A stretch of DNA of 64,000 nucleotides from Manihot esculenta (lineage: Eukaryota > Streptophyta > Magnoliopsida > Malpighiales > Euphorbiaceae), in the NCBI RefSeq assembly GCF_001659605.2, contig NC_035178.2:1096159-1160158 (forward strand), read 5' to 3'. A program made the translations under genes and the position numbers. Position 1 is the stretch's first letter. Each line of letters starts with the position of its first letter. The notes below the pieces were generated by a model. That model ran no database searches. It saw nothing but the letters and a program-made list of their open reading frames with translations, and had not been told where the DNA came from. Of this stretch, positions 45,601 to 56,601 are shown piece after piece.

Positions 45601-48600
45601 GCCATCTAATGAGGTCAAGGGAAGACTCAAAAAAAAAGAAAAGTTGAGGGATAGATGGAAAGGCTTGACAGCGATGACAATGGTGTCTACCTCCTCTGCC
45701 TGGGAGCCTGAGTGGATTTAGAATTTCATTAAAATACAGCAAAACATCAAAGCTTTTCTCATAAGCGGAAGGCCAACCAAGACTAATTTCAGGTGAGATG
45801 CAACCTTGGTTTACAGAAAAGCCTCTTTAACAATTGAACAGTACCATCAAAAGTGTTTTAAAGTGAGTCCTGCAGGATTACCTCACTAAGCCAACAAACA
45901 GTAAATGCAAAAAATAAATATGAATAGTATATCATTCAAAACCATAGTCTTTAACCTTACACTCTCACTTCATGGTCGTTATCCAAAAATTCAAATCTGA
46001 GGTCAGATGCTGCAAAAAGATTAAAGACAGTTCCTGTGCTTATATGCAAAAGCAAAACATGTTCATCAATGTGGGACTATATATCAGCAACTCGCTTATG
46101 ACGGTGAACACAACAAAGATTCCGTCCACAAATATTAAGAAACTAGCTAAAACAACTACAGGAATAGATCAGTTACCTGACTTAAAAGTTTTGGTTTATC
46201 ATTAGTTGAAATTGTAATTTCATGCATCAGCCTGCAAAACCAAGGAAACATTGCAGGTTTAGCATGTTCTAGAAATCAAGAAGGACATTGATAAACCTAA
46301 GGGATATGCACTATGAACATGATGGACCTAAGAGTACTTCACCATTCAAAGAAAGTGTTAAATATCCCATATCAGTTAGTATGAGTAATATGCCCCTTAT
46401 AATGACTTTGCAATCCTCCTCCTTCTTGAACAAGCTTTAGAAGGTGAGTTAGGCCCAAGTCCATTTTTTAAACATGTTATCAGAGTTTCCCTACCAAGGT
46501 TGACTGAAGAGGTAACAAACAACACTATCTAATATCTCATAGGATTATTTACCATTTTTCCAAAGTGATAATGTATATCAGCTGAGCTTATCTCATTAAA
46601 TAAAGCATTCTATGAGAAAACATGGTCAACAATAAATCATAAACAAAATGATCCATATTTGTGTGACAACTTCGAAATCAAAAAATTGCTTTAGTTCATA
46701 ACTTTACATTTGCATCCATAAATACACATCTATTCCGCCCCATGGAAAGTCAAGAGACAGAATATGCTAACTGCTTATGATCAGGCAGAATTCAGGCAAC
46801 TTTCAGGTTATACAAGTTAACATCTACAGATCTATTAAACAGAATATTATGGTGAAGCCTTAAATCCCTTCTTTTTCCCAGCAGGAAGACCCTATGAACA
46901 CAGAAGGTGTTTGAATTTCCACTCAGATTTTAGCTAGACTTCAATTAATCTTTTATAGTCTCATTTTCCCACCTCCTTTTATTTCCTTGAAAGGGGTATT
47001 TACCTTTTGGATGGCTCCACAAATTCAGAAATTTGAGTGACTACAGAATGTAAATATCAATGGAAGCCTAATAATGGTGAAGCTTTAAGTGTATTGAATA
47101 TTAAGAAGATTAGTCAAGTGGCCAAACAAACACTAAAACAGGGAATATTTCGAGTTCATCCTGACAAAGAACCTTTGAGAACTATTACCGAGAGTAAAGT
47201 GGACTCGTAATCAAGTTGGTACCCTTCTCTCGAGCTTCAGATACAAGTTCAAGCTCAGGCAATGAACCAAAGGCTGGTGGTGGAGGAATGCTAAGAATGA
47301 GAGGAAAAGGAAGGGGGGATTTGGTAAATTATTCAACAACAAAAATTTTCACGTAAGAAAATAAATCCAAATTGTAGCCATGCCTCTGCTTGTACATATG
47401 ATCACAATATTGAAGTTCCACTTCTCCTGGAGAATGTGAATGAACAGAGTCACCACAATTTTCATCACAGATAGTGCGAACCTGCACAAGAGAGAAATGC
47501 CAAAATGCATTGTCGGAGCAAGAAGCCTAAATTGGAATGTGAAAATAGCAATGGAAAGTTAAAAGTGCCAGTAACTAACATCAAAGGTAGTTGGCACTTA
47601 ACATCAAAAGGCAAACAAATGTTAACAGGAAGTACAAATCCTATTTTAGAATCCATATGAACCTGAAAATGATATAAAATAGGATATCAACTTCGTAAAT
47701 AGATTATCAAATTTATTAATGTCAACTTAAAAAGAATCCCCAGAAAATTCACCAATTTTGGGGTCGATAATAAGCAGTTTAAGTGTCATCACACTTAATT
47801 TAAAAAACTCTTATAACATGAAAAAGAAGTTTAGAAGATGTATAAAAACTACAAAGAGAATACTTCTATCAAGCAAGCAACCTCTATGAACGTTGACACG
47901 GTTTTGCCTCGTAAATTTGTTGATAAACTTGGCTATATTTTGCTAGTCTTTTTTGCTACAATGAGCTATGTTCTCGTCTGGATTTCCATTTTATACTCTT
48001 GATAAGTTAAGTCAGCCTTTTTATACCGTTTGGAAGACTAACATTATGGCAGACAAGCATTATATATTTAATCCAATCAACGCTCCCCCAGTACCAAGTT
48101 ACGATGGGAAAGGAGCTCACAGATCGCCCATTCGCAGAAATGGCCCAAAATCGGTGGTTAATCTTCAAAAAATGGTGAACAAAATGGAAGCTTCATCCCT
48201 AATAACAATAAACAAATAGACACATATAAAATTGGGTTTAATAAGCTCCCAGACTATTATTAATTTATTATCGTTATCAATAAGCCTTCACAATATTTTA
48301 TCATAAAACTCATGGAATATGGCGTAAATACCCTAACAATAATTGAGTATAAAATATTAGAGGCTTGAGTAGAGTCTAGAAGAATGTTGCGTAAGCCAAA
48401 GGGAAAGTATCAACAGCCAAGATACCAACTACCGCTGAGGAATCAATGTCTGAATCTCTCGTGTTCATACCTGCACAAGGCGAACTTCAATTGCAGGCCC
48501 AGTAGCAGGATCATGTGCCTGCTGAAGTAATCTCTTATGCATGAGGACATCTTGTGCCCTCTCTGCATTCACATCCAGTGCATACCTAAAAAATAAGCAA

Positions 48601-49377
48601 TTTAGATCGCTGTACACACCCATCAAAGGAACTTAAATAATCTAAATACAGCCAACAAGAATAGCTGTCTGGCCAATCAAGTTTTCAATACTAGCTAAAA
48701 AAATTAAAATACAATTACACAAAGAGTAAGCCGATTCTTTGTGTTCATTGGATAAAGGGAAAGCGAGAGAAAAAAAAATCCATACACACCGAGAATTATT
48801 GAGTGGAGACAACATATGACGTCATTGTTAACAAGTTTTATCCGGAAAAAACAATTACCAGTGTTATTCCATCGAGAAAATCAAGGAATCAAAGAGCAGA
48901 ATATGCAATAATCCCCTGTCTGTTAAATAAGAAACGAATGTAAAAGCAAACAGCAAAGGTTCCATGCATCTTCTTTCCAAGCAAAAGAAAAATCTATATT
49001 TATGTACATAATCAATCGTCATACAATTTTCTATGCTATTTCCATATAGACCAAACACAATTCTGTTAAATTTCAAATTTATACTGATTCCATTATCTAT
49101 TGTCAAAAACTCATATTACTCTGTTCTTCCTCTCTCTTATCCAGCAAAAAAACAGAATCAAATTACAGCAAGGCTAGGGTTGGGAATACCTAGTAGGAAG
49201 CCTACAAAAATGAGCCCAGAGCCTATCTTCAAAGCCAGGAAGCTTTGCCTCCTCATCATTGGAGTCCTTGAGTCGATTAAGAACTTCGTTATATACCTCA
49301 ATCTTTTGCCTGTGGTTTCGACTCTGATTGGGCAAAAAATCCACTGCTCTGCTACTGCAACTCTCTGCATCTCCCAT
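39640..49377 (-). CDS. ACT-domain Raf-like kinase, STY46/STY8/STY17 type
   Basis: Sixteen exons on the minus strand give 559 residues: 49190-49377, 48471-48585, 47396-47481, 47189-47290, 46177-46231, 45088-45198, 44715-44765, 44185-44351, 44001-44108, 43697-43770, 43402-43577, 41972-42067, 41407-41487, 41196-41249, 39809-39943, 39640-39720. All borders are GT-AG and phases agree. The order is an N-terminal region ([17 protein letters not shown]), an ACT domain at about 164-219 ([33 protein letters not shown]), and a serine/threonine/tyrosine kinase domain from about 282 with [39 protein letters not shown] and GTYRWMAPE, so all catalytic motifs are present. Arabidopsis relatives phosphorylate transit peptides of chloroplast precursor proteins in the cytosol. 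The ATG at 49377 ([12 protein letters not shown]) is the first in frame that fits the family. Confidence 0.93.
40621..41036. repeat. AT-rich repeat in a kinase intron, possible MITE remnant
   Basis: The stretch starts AGGTGAGTGTTCAGTTTAAA and ends TTCAATTTTGAACC, with interior words (AATTCGATTTT, TTTGATTTTAAATT) that recur in both orientations. This looks like the remains of a non-autonomous transposon with worn ends. It lies in the intron between exons 41196-41249 and 39809-39943. Confidence 0.35.
42586..42967. mobile_element. MITE-like foldback in a kinase intron (about 380 bp)
   Basis: The first and last about 90 bases are inverted repeats. The left end reads GATAAATTATAATTTAGTTT and continues through AACCTACACAATAGTCC and ACTTATTTAGTGCTTGT. 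The right end read backwards gives GGGTAAAGTATTATTTAGTC, then AACCTATATAGTCC and ACTTATTTAGTCCTTGT. No coding sequence is inside. It lies in the 1.3-kb intron between exons 43402-43577 and 41972-42067. A target duplication could not be shown. Confidence 0.7.
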
Positions 49378-52300
49378 CCAGAAAAACCACGCATAATCCA
49401 CCAGAAAAAGGAGAAATTACGTTTCAGGTTTCTAAGCAAATACACGAAGAAGAAGAAGAAGAAGAAGAAGCGTGAGCAGTGTTGATCAGTGGAGAAGCAT
49501 AGCTCACGTGAATCAGTTAGTTTTAAGTACTAAACGACAGAAAATTAGAGTATCGTTGCATGGACAGAAAATGAAGAAGGCGCCTATTTTTGCTTCCTCA
49601 CCATTTTTGTTTTCCCTCTCCTCTCCTTTTATAAAATATAAAAGGGATTATTAATTTGAGGAGGACGTTAAATAATGGCGCAATGCGCACCCATATGTGC
49701 GTATCTACGTGGATTTTTTTATCGGGGTATCTACGTGGATTCTATCAATGCTTTCTTGCATTGCTTATCTCACCGGCTTGATTCGTTAAGTGGTTTTAAT
49801 ATCCAAATATTTAATTAATTAATTAATTACAATAATCCACCTTCGTAAAGTGCAATTGAGATTTGAGGGACTCATCCCACTCTGGCCAATGGTCGTCTCA
49901 TTTTCCACCCTAGCTACCGTGTAAATACATGTAAGCAAGAGTACATAATAAATGAAAAGGCTTATTATAAAAATTAAAATAACATAAATATTTTTATGAT
50001 ATTATTATTGATAGTTTCTATGGAGTGTTGGGAATTATCAAATGTAATGCTACATTATTAGAAATAAAAAAATAAATTTTATGAAAGTGAGTGTCTAACG
50101 AATTGTAATCCTTTTTAATGAATAATCACAAGTAAAATTAAAGTATATGTGAAGCTCCTTATCTTGGAGGAGGATAACGTGACATCAAATTATTTCTCTA
50201 GCACTGAAGATAGTCATCGCTCTTCGCTTTTCATAGAACAAGTTAGGGGACCACCAACTCCTGTTGCGACGATTCTGGCAAACTTAAATTTAATGTCTGA
50301 GATGGCGGGACCAACGTGTATCGCTAAATGAAATAAAAGGAAAAAAAATTAATCACACATATTTAATTATTTTAAATATTTTTTTAAATAAAAATTAAAA
50401 GTTAAAATTGAAAATCTCTTATATTTATTTGAATATATTTACTATCATACTAATAATAAATTTGTGAATATAATTATTTTGAACATTTTAAATGTTTAAA
50501 GTACAAAATTAATATATTTTTTGTTAATTTGTGAATATCATAAATTAAAATTAAATGAATTTTGCCTGTTTATTTTGTACGAGACACTGATGTTGAACTC
50601 TTACAAATTAATTAAAATTTATAAGTCCTGATTAAGTAGATTAGATTTTAAAAAATTTAAAGGGGAAAATGCGCGCTTAACATTTATGAAAAAATGTTAA
50701 AATAATTTCAATATTTAAAGTATTGTTGAGGTTTTAAATTTTATTATTAATAAAAGCATATCATTTTACAAATTAGGATCCATATAAGTTTCTATAAATG
50801 CAGTTTTTAATCAAATTAAAATTAATAAAATAAACTTTTAGAACGGGCATGGGCATCATATGGTTGACCAAAAGGTAGGGTCCATTAGGCATGTAAAATC
50901 TACAAGGCAAAGGAAGGGAAGGCCATTGGCGTCGGAAACGAAAGGTGGTGAACTGCCGAGGTTTGGTTGGAGAGGGCAAAGCCAACAAATGCAATTCACA
51001 CGTAGACTCATCATAGAGCTGATGAAAAGTACATGATGATGATGAATGGGGATAAAACAGAAAAAGATGCTTCAACCACTCCTCCACTTGATTGTGACTC
51101 CTCAAACCATTTCTACAGATTCTTAGGGCCGACATTGAGACCAGGGCGGTCCAAAAACACTGATTAGATTGCAGTGTTTGTACATTCACCCGCAACCTCT
51201 AACTTTCCCATCACGCTCTTCAATCTTAACGTGCATTTCATCATTACGCACAATAAAATATAGCAACTTATTCTGTTATATTATATTATTTTATATACTT
51301 TTATTATATTATGGTTTTTAATTACAATGGATTTTATATTTTTTCTCAAAGTTAAAAGAATAACCAGTGAAAATTAAAAAGAGAAGATGAAAACTCTACA
51401 ATCGAATCTCATTGTCACCGTCATAGTCAAGAAGAAAGACCCTTAGACAATGAAGTTGCACGAATAAAGATTGTTTAAGCACAATGAGGCCACCACCACA
51501 TCCATCATTGAAGAGAAAAGAGACCTCATAAGCATCATTCCAGAGACAACCTCTTACAACCAAAAACAACTAAACAAATAATAACTATAAAACACTAAAA
51601 AAAAAGATAGAAGACAATATAAACCATCTCATAATAAAATCTCTCTTGCTAAAGACTAACACACAAAATAAATTATATACACTCTCATTTGAAATGACAG
51701 AGAAAAGAAATTTATTTTATGTAAGAGGAGCGAGTTATCACATCTGATCATAAGGGCATAAATGACCATTAATTTAATGGTAATAGATATTTGTTGTTTC
51801 AAAAAAAATAAAGAAATTTTTTTATAAGAAATTAAAAAAGAAAAATCCATTGTAATTAATAATTGAAATATAATTATATATATATAAGGTATATTAAATG
51901 ACTTTTTCATATAATTAGTAAACACAATAAATAAAAATAAAATATATTAATGATTATTATCATGATTATAGGAAATCAATTTTTGCATGAGCATAGGAGA
52001 TTTATTTTGAAATATTATATTTCTCTATTTGTTCTTTGATTGTAAATGAATAGAAATTAAATACGGACAGGGTTAGGTGGCTTGATGGAAAACTAATCAA
52101 AATTACAAAGAGAAAAAAGATCTCAAAAACTAGAAATCGAAACCTTGCGGCTCTGATAGCAGAAAGATTACAGATAATAATGAAAAAATTGTATATTTTT
52201 ATTATATATATTTTTACATAGATATTATATCTATATATATTGAAGAGTATGAGCTAATTATGATAAAAATAATAATCGTTATAATTATATTTAAAATATG

Positions 52301-54146
52301 TAAAGATTAATTTTCTATAATTATGCTAACAATTATTTTATTAAAAATAAAAAATAAAATTATTTAAACTCTCATTTAAGTCTTTACCGCTTTAAATCAG
52401 TTTAAATTTGTGATGAATTGTTATATTGTTATGATTTGGGTATGTTACGGTACATGGTGGTGTGGTGGTTGGTGTTATATGTAGAAAAAAAAGTTAGTAT
52501 ACAAATTTTAAGTTGCAATAAATAAAATTTATCTAAATTTTCTTATAATAATTATAAAAGAAGACTTTTAAGGTTTTCATATACCATTAAATAATTATTT
52601 AAACAAATCAGGCCATGATATTAGATTCCTTTTTAGTATAATCTTTCTTATGGGTGAAACTTTTATTAAGTACTAATTTTTTATGTTAGATTATGATGTA
52701 TAGGATTAATTATAGTTTTTTCTAAAAATTTCCTATCATGTTGAAGAATGTGAATGATAGATTTATAAATTATGTATTATAAAATTATAGATAGATTATG
52801 GATTTTACTTTATTTTTATTTTAGATGTGACATATTATAATTCTCAATAAATTAAAGTTAATTAGTTTATGTTTTATAATTTTTTTACAAATCAATTTAA
52901 AATAAAAATCAGTGTTTTTTCAAGAAGTATTTAACGTTCCATTTTTCAGTTTTATAAGGGGAAAGGTACTGTTTTTTTTTTTAAATTTTCAATGTTTTAA
53001 TCAATTTTTATACAAATCAATTTAAAAGAAAAACATTTTTTTAATTTATTTTTTAAAACATATTAATGTTACATTGCATATTAAAATTATTATTTTAATA
53101 TTTTATTATTGATCTTTTGAAAATATTATCAACTTTTTCAAATATATATATTTGTTAGTTAATTTTTAAAATAAATTGATATTTAATTTTTCATAGAAGT
53201 AAATATTTTAATTATTTTATAAAATTTTATTTTGAATTAAAGTTTAATATAAGTATAACTAAAAATGTAATTTATATAAAGTTTAAAAATAAAAATTTTA
53301 ATCAAACTAAATCCAATCATCGGATCTCAAATACACTCAATTCCTAATATAGATTATGCTAAGTGAAAAAAAATTAAAAAAAAAAAAACTTTTCGTCCTC
53401 GCCAACAGATTTAGAAACCACAGTTTTTTTCTTTTTTTTTTTTTTGGAAAAATCGGAGAAAATATTATTAGTAATTGAGATTTGAACTCATGTGAGGAAG
53501 TAAAGTAGGCTTATTTGGAAAAAAAATAAGTCATATTTGTGTTGCTGATTTTGGTACCTAATTTATTAGATAAAAGTCCAAACCCAAGACTTTGATACGT
53601 AAATGTTAATCAACTAACTACTTTGATTTGAATAAGAAATCAGAGTTAGCTTCAATTTTTTTTTTTTAAAAAAAGAAATAAATCAGAGCGTTTCCAGAGG
53701 ATTAGACTAGTACTTTTCAAGAATCGAATTGACAATGAAGGCTTAAAAAGTGATACGGGAAGGACACGGTTCTCTAGTATGATCCTGCAGTTCCTGCCGT
53801 TGGATCAAAGCCATGATCAGATTATAGAGAGAATCAGGGCCTTTGTAGACACCTTTCCGGTCTCCATTTCCGCTTAGATGTAACATCCACGCTCAAAGTA
53901 TCACCAATCCTCCTAACCAATGATTATATTTTAAACGTTTTTTCCCATAAAAGTTGTGCTGATTCTCTCGGGCTCAAAAGATAACTCAATAATTCACCTA
54001 CTTTCGCTTCACCAATTTGTGGTGCAGTGGCATATACTTGGAAAAATATCTCCATATATGCCCTGCAAACTTGCAGTATCTTTCTACTCGCACCCTTCGA
54101 ATAAAAGATCTCCCTGTCTTCTATCTTCCAATTCATCACTCTTTCG
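49378..54146. other. Long AT-rich gap between kinase and ODC genes
   Basis: The first about 120 bases are the leader of the kinase gene, with a GAA/TTC triplet run at 49446-49471. After that I find no gene that I can support. The contents are AT-rich sequence, a TTAA run near 49813, a retroelement LTR and primer-site relic at 52149-52331, and poly-T or poly-A runs near 52970, 53380 and 53425. The last 250 bases are less AT-rich and hold the promoter and leader of the ODC gene. Confidence 0.5.
52149..52331 (-). repeat. LTR end plus tRNA-iMet primer site relic
   Basis: Read on the minus strand, a 173-bp AT-rich block (52331 down to 52159) starts TGTTAGCATAATTATAG, has a TATATATAGATATAATATC region and ends TCTTTCTGC. 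It is followed directly by TATCAGAGCCGCAAGG, which matches the initiator-methionine primer-binding site (TGGTATCAGAGC) lacking its first bases. This is the usual layout of a Ty1/copia or TRIM-type LTR and its primer site. No second LTR was found. Confidence 0.5.
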
Positions 54147-55391
54147 ATGGGGTCGAGTCCCAAGAACCTCCACTCTATTCTGGGTGCAGCAGGAGTCAAG
54201 GATAAGAGAGTTTCCATCCTGCCTAAAGATGGTTTAACAAATTTCACGCAATCCATCATTTTCAAGAAGCAACAAACCAACGAACCCTTTTACGTACTTG
54301 ATTTAGGAGTAGTCGCTGCCCTCATGGACAAATGGACCCGTACCCTACCCATGGTTCGACCCTTCTACGCCGTCAAATGCAACCCCGACCCAGCTCTCAC
54401 GGGCACACTTGCAGCTCTTGGCTCCAACTTTGATTGTGCAAGTCGAGTTGAGATTGAATCCATCTTATCCCTTGGAGTTGCTCCAGAGCGAATCATTTAT
54501 GCAAATCCTTGCAAAGCAGAGTCCCACATCAAATATGCTGCTAGTGTTGGGGTTAATCTAACAACTTTTGACTCGAAAGAGGAACTAGAAAAGATCAGAA
54601 AATGCCATCCGCAATGTGCTTTGTTGATCCGAGTTAAAGCTCCAGATGATGGTGGAGCTCGCTGCCCATTAGGACCCAAGTTCGGTGCCCTTCCTGAAGA
54701 AGTCACGCCTCTTCTCCAAGCTGCAAAAGTTGCGCGTCTCAAAGTGGTTGGAGTTTCTTTTCACATAGGAAGCGGTGCCACTCATTCTCGCGCATATAGA
54801 GGAGCCATAGCAGCGGCAAAAACTGTATTTGAAGCCGCAACTCGACTTGGCATGCCAAAAATGAATGTGCTGAATATCGGCGGCGGTTTCACAGCCGGTT
54901 CACAATTTGACGAAGCGGCGATAGTAATCAAATCAGCTCTTCAAGCTTATTTCCCAAACGAACCGGGTTTGACAATTATTTCAGAGCCTGGCCGGTTCTT
55001 TGCAGAATCGGCTTTCACGTTAGCCACGAACATAATCGGAAAGCGTGTTAGGGGAGAATTAAGAGAGTATTGGATTAACGACGGTATCTACGGTTCCATG
55101 AATTGTATCTTATACGATCATGCAACTATCACGTGCACGCCTCTCGCTTGCACTTCAAATCGCCTGAACCCAGCGTGCAAAGGATTGAGGACGTACAGCT
55201 CGACGGTTTTTGGTCCCACGTGCGATGCCCTAGACACGGTTTTGAAAGATCACCAGTTACCGGAACTGCAGGTGAACGATTGGCTGGTGTTCCCTTGCAT
55301 GGGAGCATATACGGCGGCTGCTGGGTCCAACTTCAATGGATTTAACACTGGATCAATTCTTACCTACCTTGCTTACTCCAATCCAAGCTAA
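54147..55391 (+). CDS. ODC: Ornithine decarboxylase (ODC), intronless
   Basis: A single-exon gene of 414 residues. The enzyme uses pyridoxal phosphate to convert ornithine to putrescine, the start of polyamine and some alkaloid synthesis. Fold III decarboxylase features are complete: [12 protein letters not shown] with the PLP lysine at 77, [11 protein letters not shown] (about 203-213), [10 protein letters not shown] (about 242-251), [12 protein letters not shown] with Glu280, [15 protein letters not shown] (about 311-325) and [10 protein letters not shown] with the active-site Cys359. The length fits plant ODCs, which usually have no intron. The ATG at 54147 was chosen because it starts the frame at the usual distance from the FYVLDLG motif. 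Whether it also accepts lysine, as in some alkaloid-forming plants, cannot be said from motifs alone. Confidence 0.95.
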   Translation: MGSSPKNLHSILGAAGVKDKRVSILPKDGLTNFTQSIIFKKQQTNEPFYVLDLGVVAALMDKWTRTLPMVRPFYAVKCNPDPALTGTLAALGSNFDCASRVEIESILSLGVAPERIIYANPCKAESHIKYAASVGVNLTTFDSKEELEKIRKCHPQCALLIRVKAPDDGGARCPLGPKFGALPEEVTPLLQAAKVARLKVVGVSFHIGSGATHSRAYRGAIAAAKTVFEAATRLGMPKMNVLNIGGGFTAGSQFDEAAIVIKSALQAYFPNEPGLTIISEPGRFFAESAFTLATNIIGKRVRGELREYWINDGIYGSMNCILYDHATITCTPLACTSNRLNPACKGLRTYSSTVFGPTCDALDTVLKDHQLPELQVNDWLVFPCMGAYTAAAGSNFNGFNTGSILTYLAYSNPS

Positions 55392-55940
55392 GCATATTAC
55401 AAAGTTTTTTTTTCACAAGCAACCAATTATATATGCTCACAAAGAGTTATTGCAATGTTTCCTTTAACTATATAAAATGTAGAAGATGGATCTTAAAGGA
55501 AAAAAGGGCCAGTAATAATAATTTAGTAATAAATTAATAAAAGTGAAAAAAAGATTATATTAACTACATTTTCTTATTTTTTATGTAACAAACCTTATAT
55601 TTAACAAATATTTGATTAATTTTAATTTAATAATATTAAAAATCATATTTAAAATTTTAAAAATAGATTTTGAGACCTAACTAAAATTAAATCAATAAAA
55701 AATCCACAAAAAAAAAGATTTATTTCCATCATCTTTTCGCCAGTACAAATATTAATGTTCTTCGGGTTCTTCCCCATAATTTTTCCTTTGGGTTCCGAGT
55801 GAGGTCCATTTTAAATGTTTGTAGTAGAAAGGCCCATGGTATGTCGGCCCATCACTCGGAGCCCATTACCTCCTCCCCCAGGAGCGAGTCACCAAAGAGA
55901 TGGTCAAGCGTCGTGTCCCTCTTCGTCACGAAAAATCGCC
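55392..55940. other. Spacer downstream of ODC
   Basis: 3' flank of ODC, AT-rich to about 55730, then a mixed-composition stretch that would be the promoter and leader of the small candidate gene. No other feature is seen. Confidence 0.5.
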
Positions 55941-56342
55941 ATGGAAACACTGAGCTCCTCTTCTGCCTTATATTCTCCAACCAGAATCCTTCGATTCCAC
56001 ACTTCTTCCAAAAGTGCGTTGCTTCACTGCCTTCTCTTTCACTCTAATTTCTATCCTTTATTCTTCATTTTTATTTAGCAGTATGATTCAGGGAATGAAA
56101 TTTTGATCTTCGAACGATTCTAGCATCGTCCCCTTCTTCTGCAATCCCACCCTGTCCAAGGTGAGTTTCAAATTTCGTTTCGTTTTCTATTTTGCTATTT
56201 TGTAATTCAATTTCCATTTCAATTTGGTGGATTGGTGTTCTCCTCGGGATTTTCGGTAACAACGAGTATCAGGACGCGGCCCTGGTTATTGGTTCTGAGT
56301 GCTGCTTCTGTCAGAGGCTGGGCTACTGGTTCCGGCAGTTAA
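55941..56342 (+). CDS. Possible small three-exon gene, 59 residues, unknown
   Basis: I do not recognise this gene. Exons 55941-56013, 56124-56160 and 56273-56342 can be joined through canonical sites (AAAA/GTGCGT, TTCTAG/CATCG, TCCAAG/GTGAGT, TATCAG/GACGC) in one frame. The product starts METLSSSSALYSPTRILRFH, is rich in Ser, Arg and Pro, and ends VRGWATGSGS. The serine-rich, acid-poor N-terminus resembles a chloroplast transit peptide, so it could be a truncated remnant of a plastid protein gene or a small gene of its own. It converges on the phospholipase D gene with about 260 bp between stops. Splice fit alone is weak evidence for 59 residues. Confidence 0.3.
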
Positions 56343-56601
56343 GATTTCTACTCTTGTAAATAATATGGAATGAAGTAGAAAACATAAAGGGAAAAAAAGA
56401 AAACTCTTGGGAAATGCTACAATGGCATTGTGTTCTATACACCAAGATTGGCAGTAACTCAGAATTAGCCCGGAGTAATCAATTTAAGACTCTCAAAAGG
56501 CTCCTATAGTTTCTGAGTTTCATGCCACAGTATAAAATTATAGCCTACCCCTTAGCAATCAAAGTGATACCTTGTGAACTAGAAACAGGGGCCTCGACTT
56601 G

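Noticed and set aside
49033..49485. 150-codon plus-strand frame
   Set aside because: Antisense to kinase exon 1 and to its TTC-rich leader.
50773..51195. 140-codon minus-strand frame in the gap before ODC
   Set aside because: The frame opens with TTG, the sequence matches nothing I know, and a chance frame is likely.
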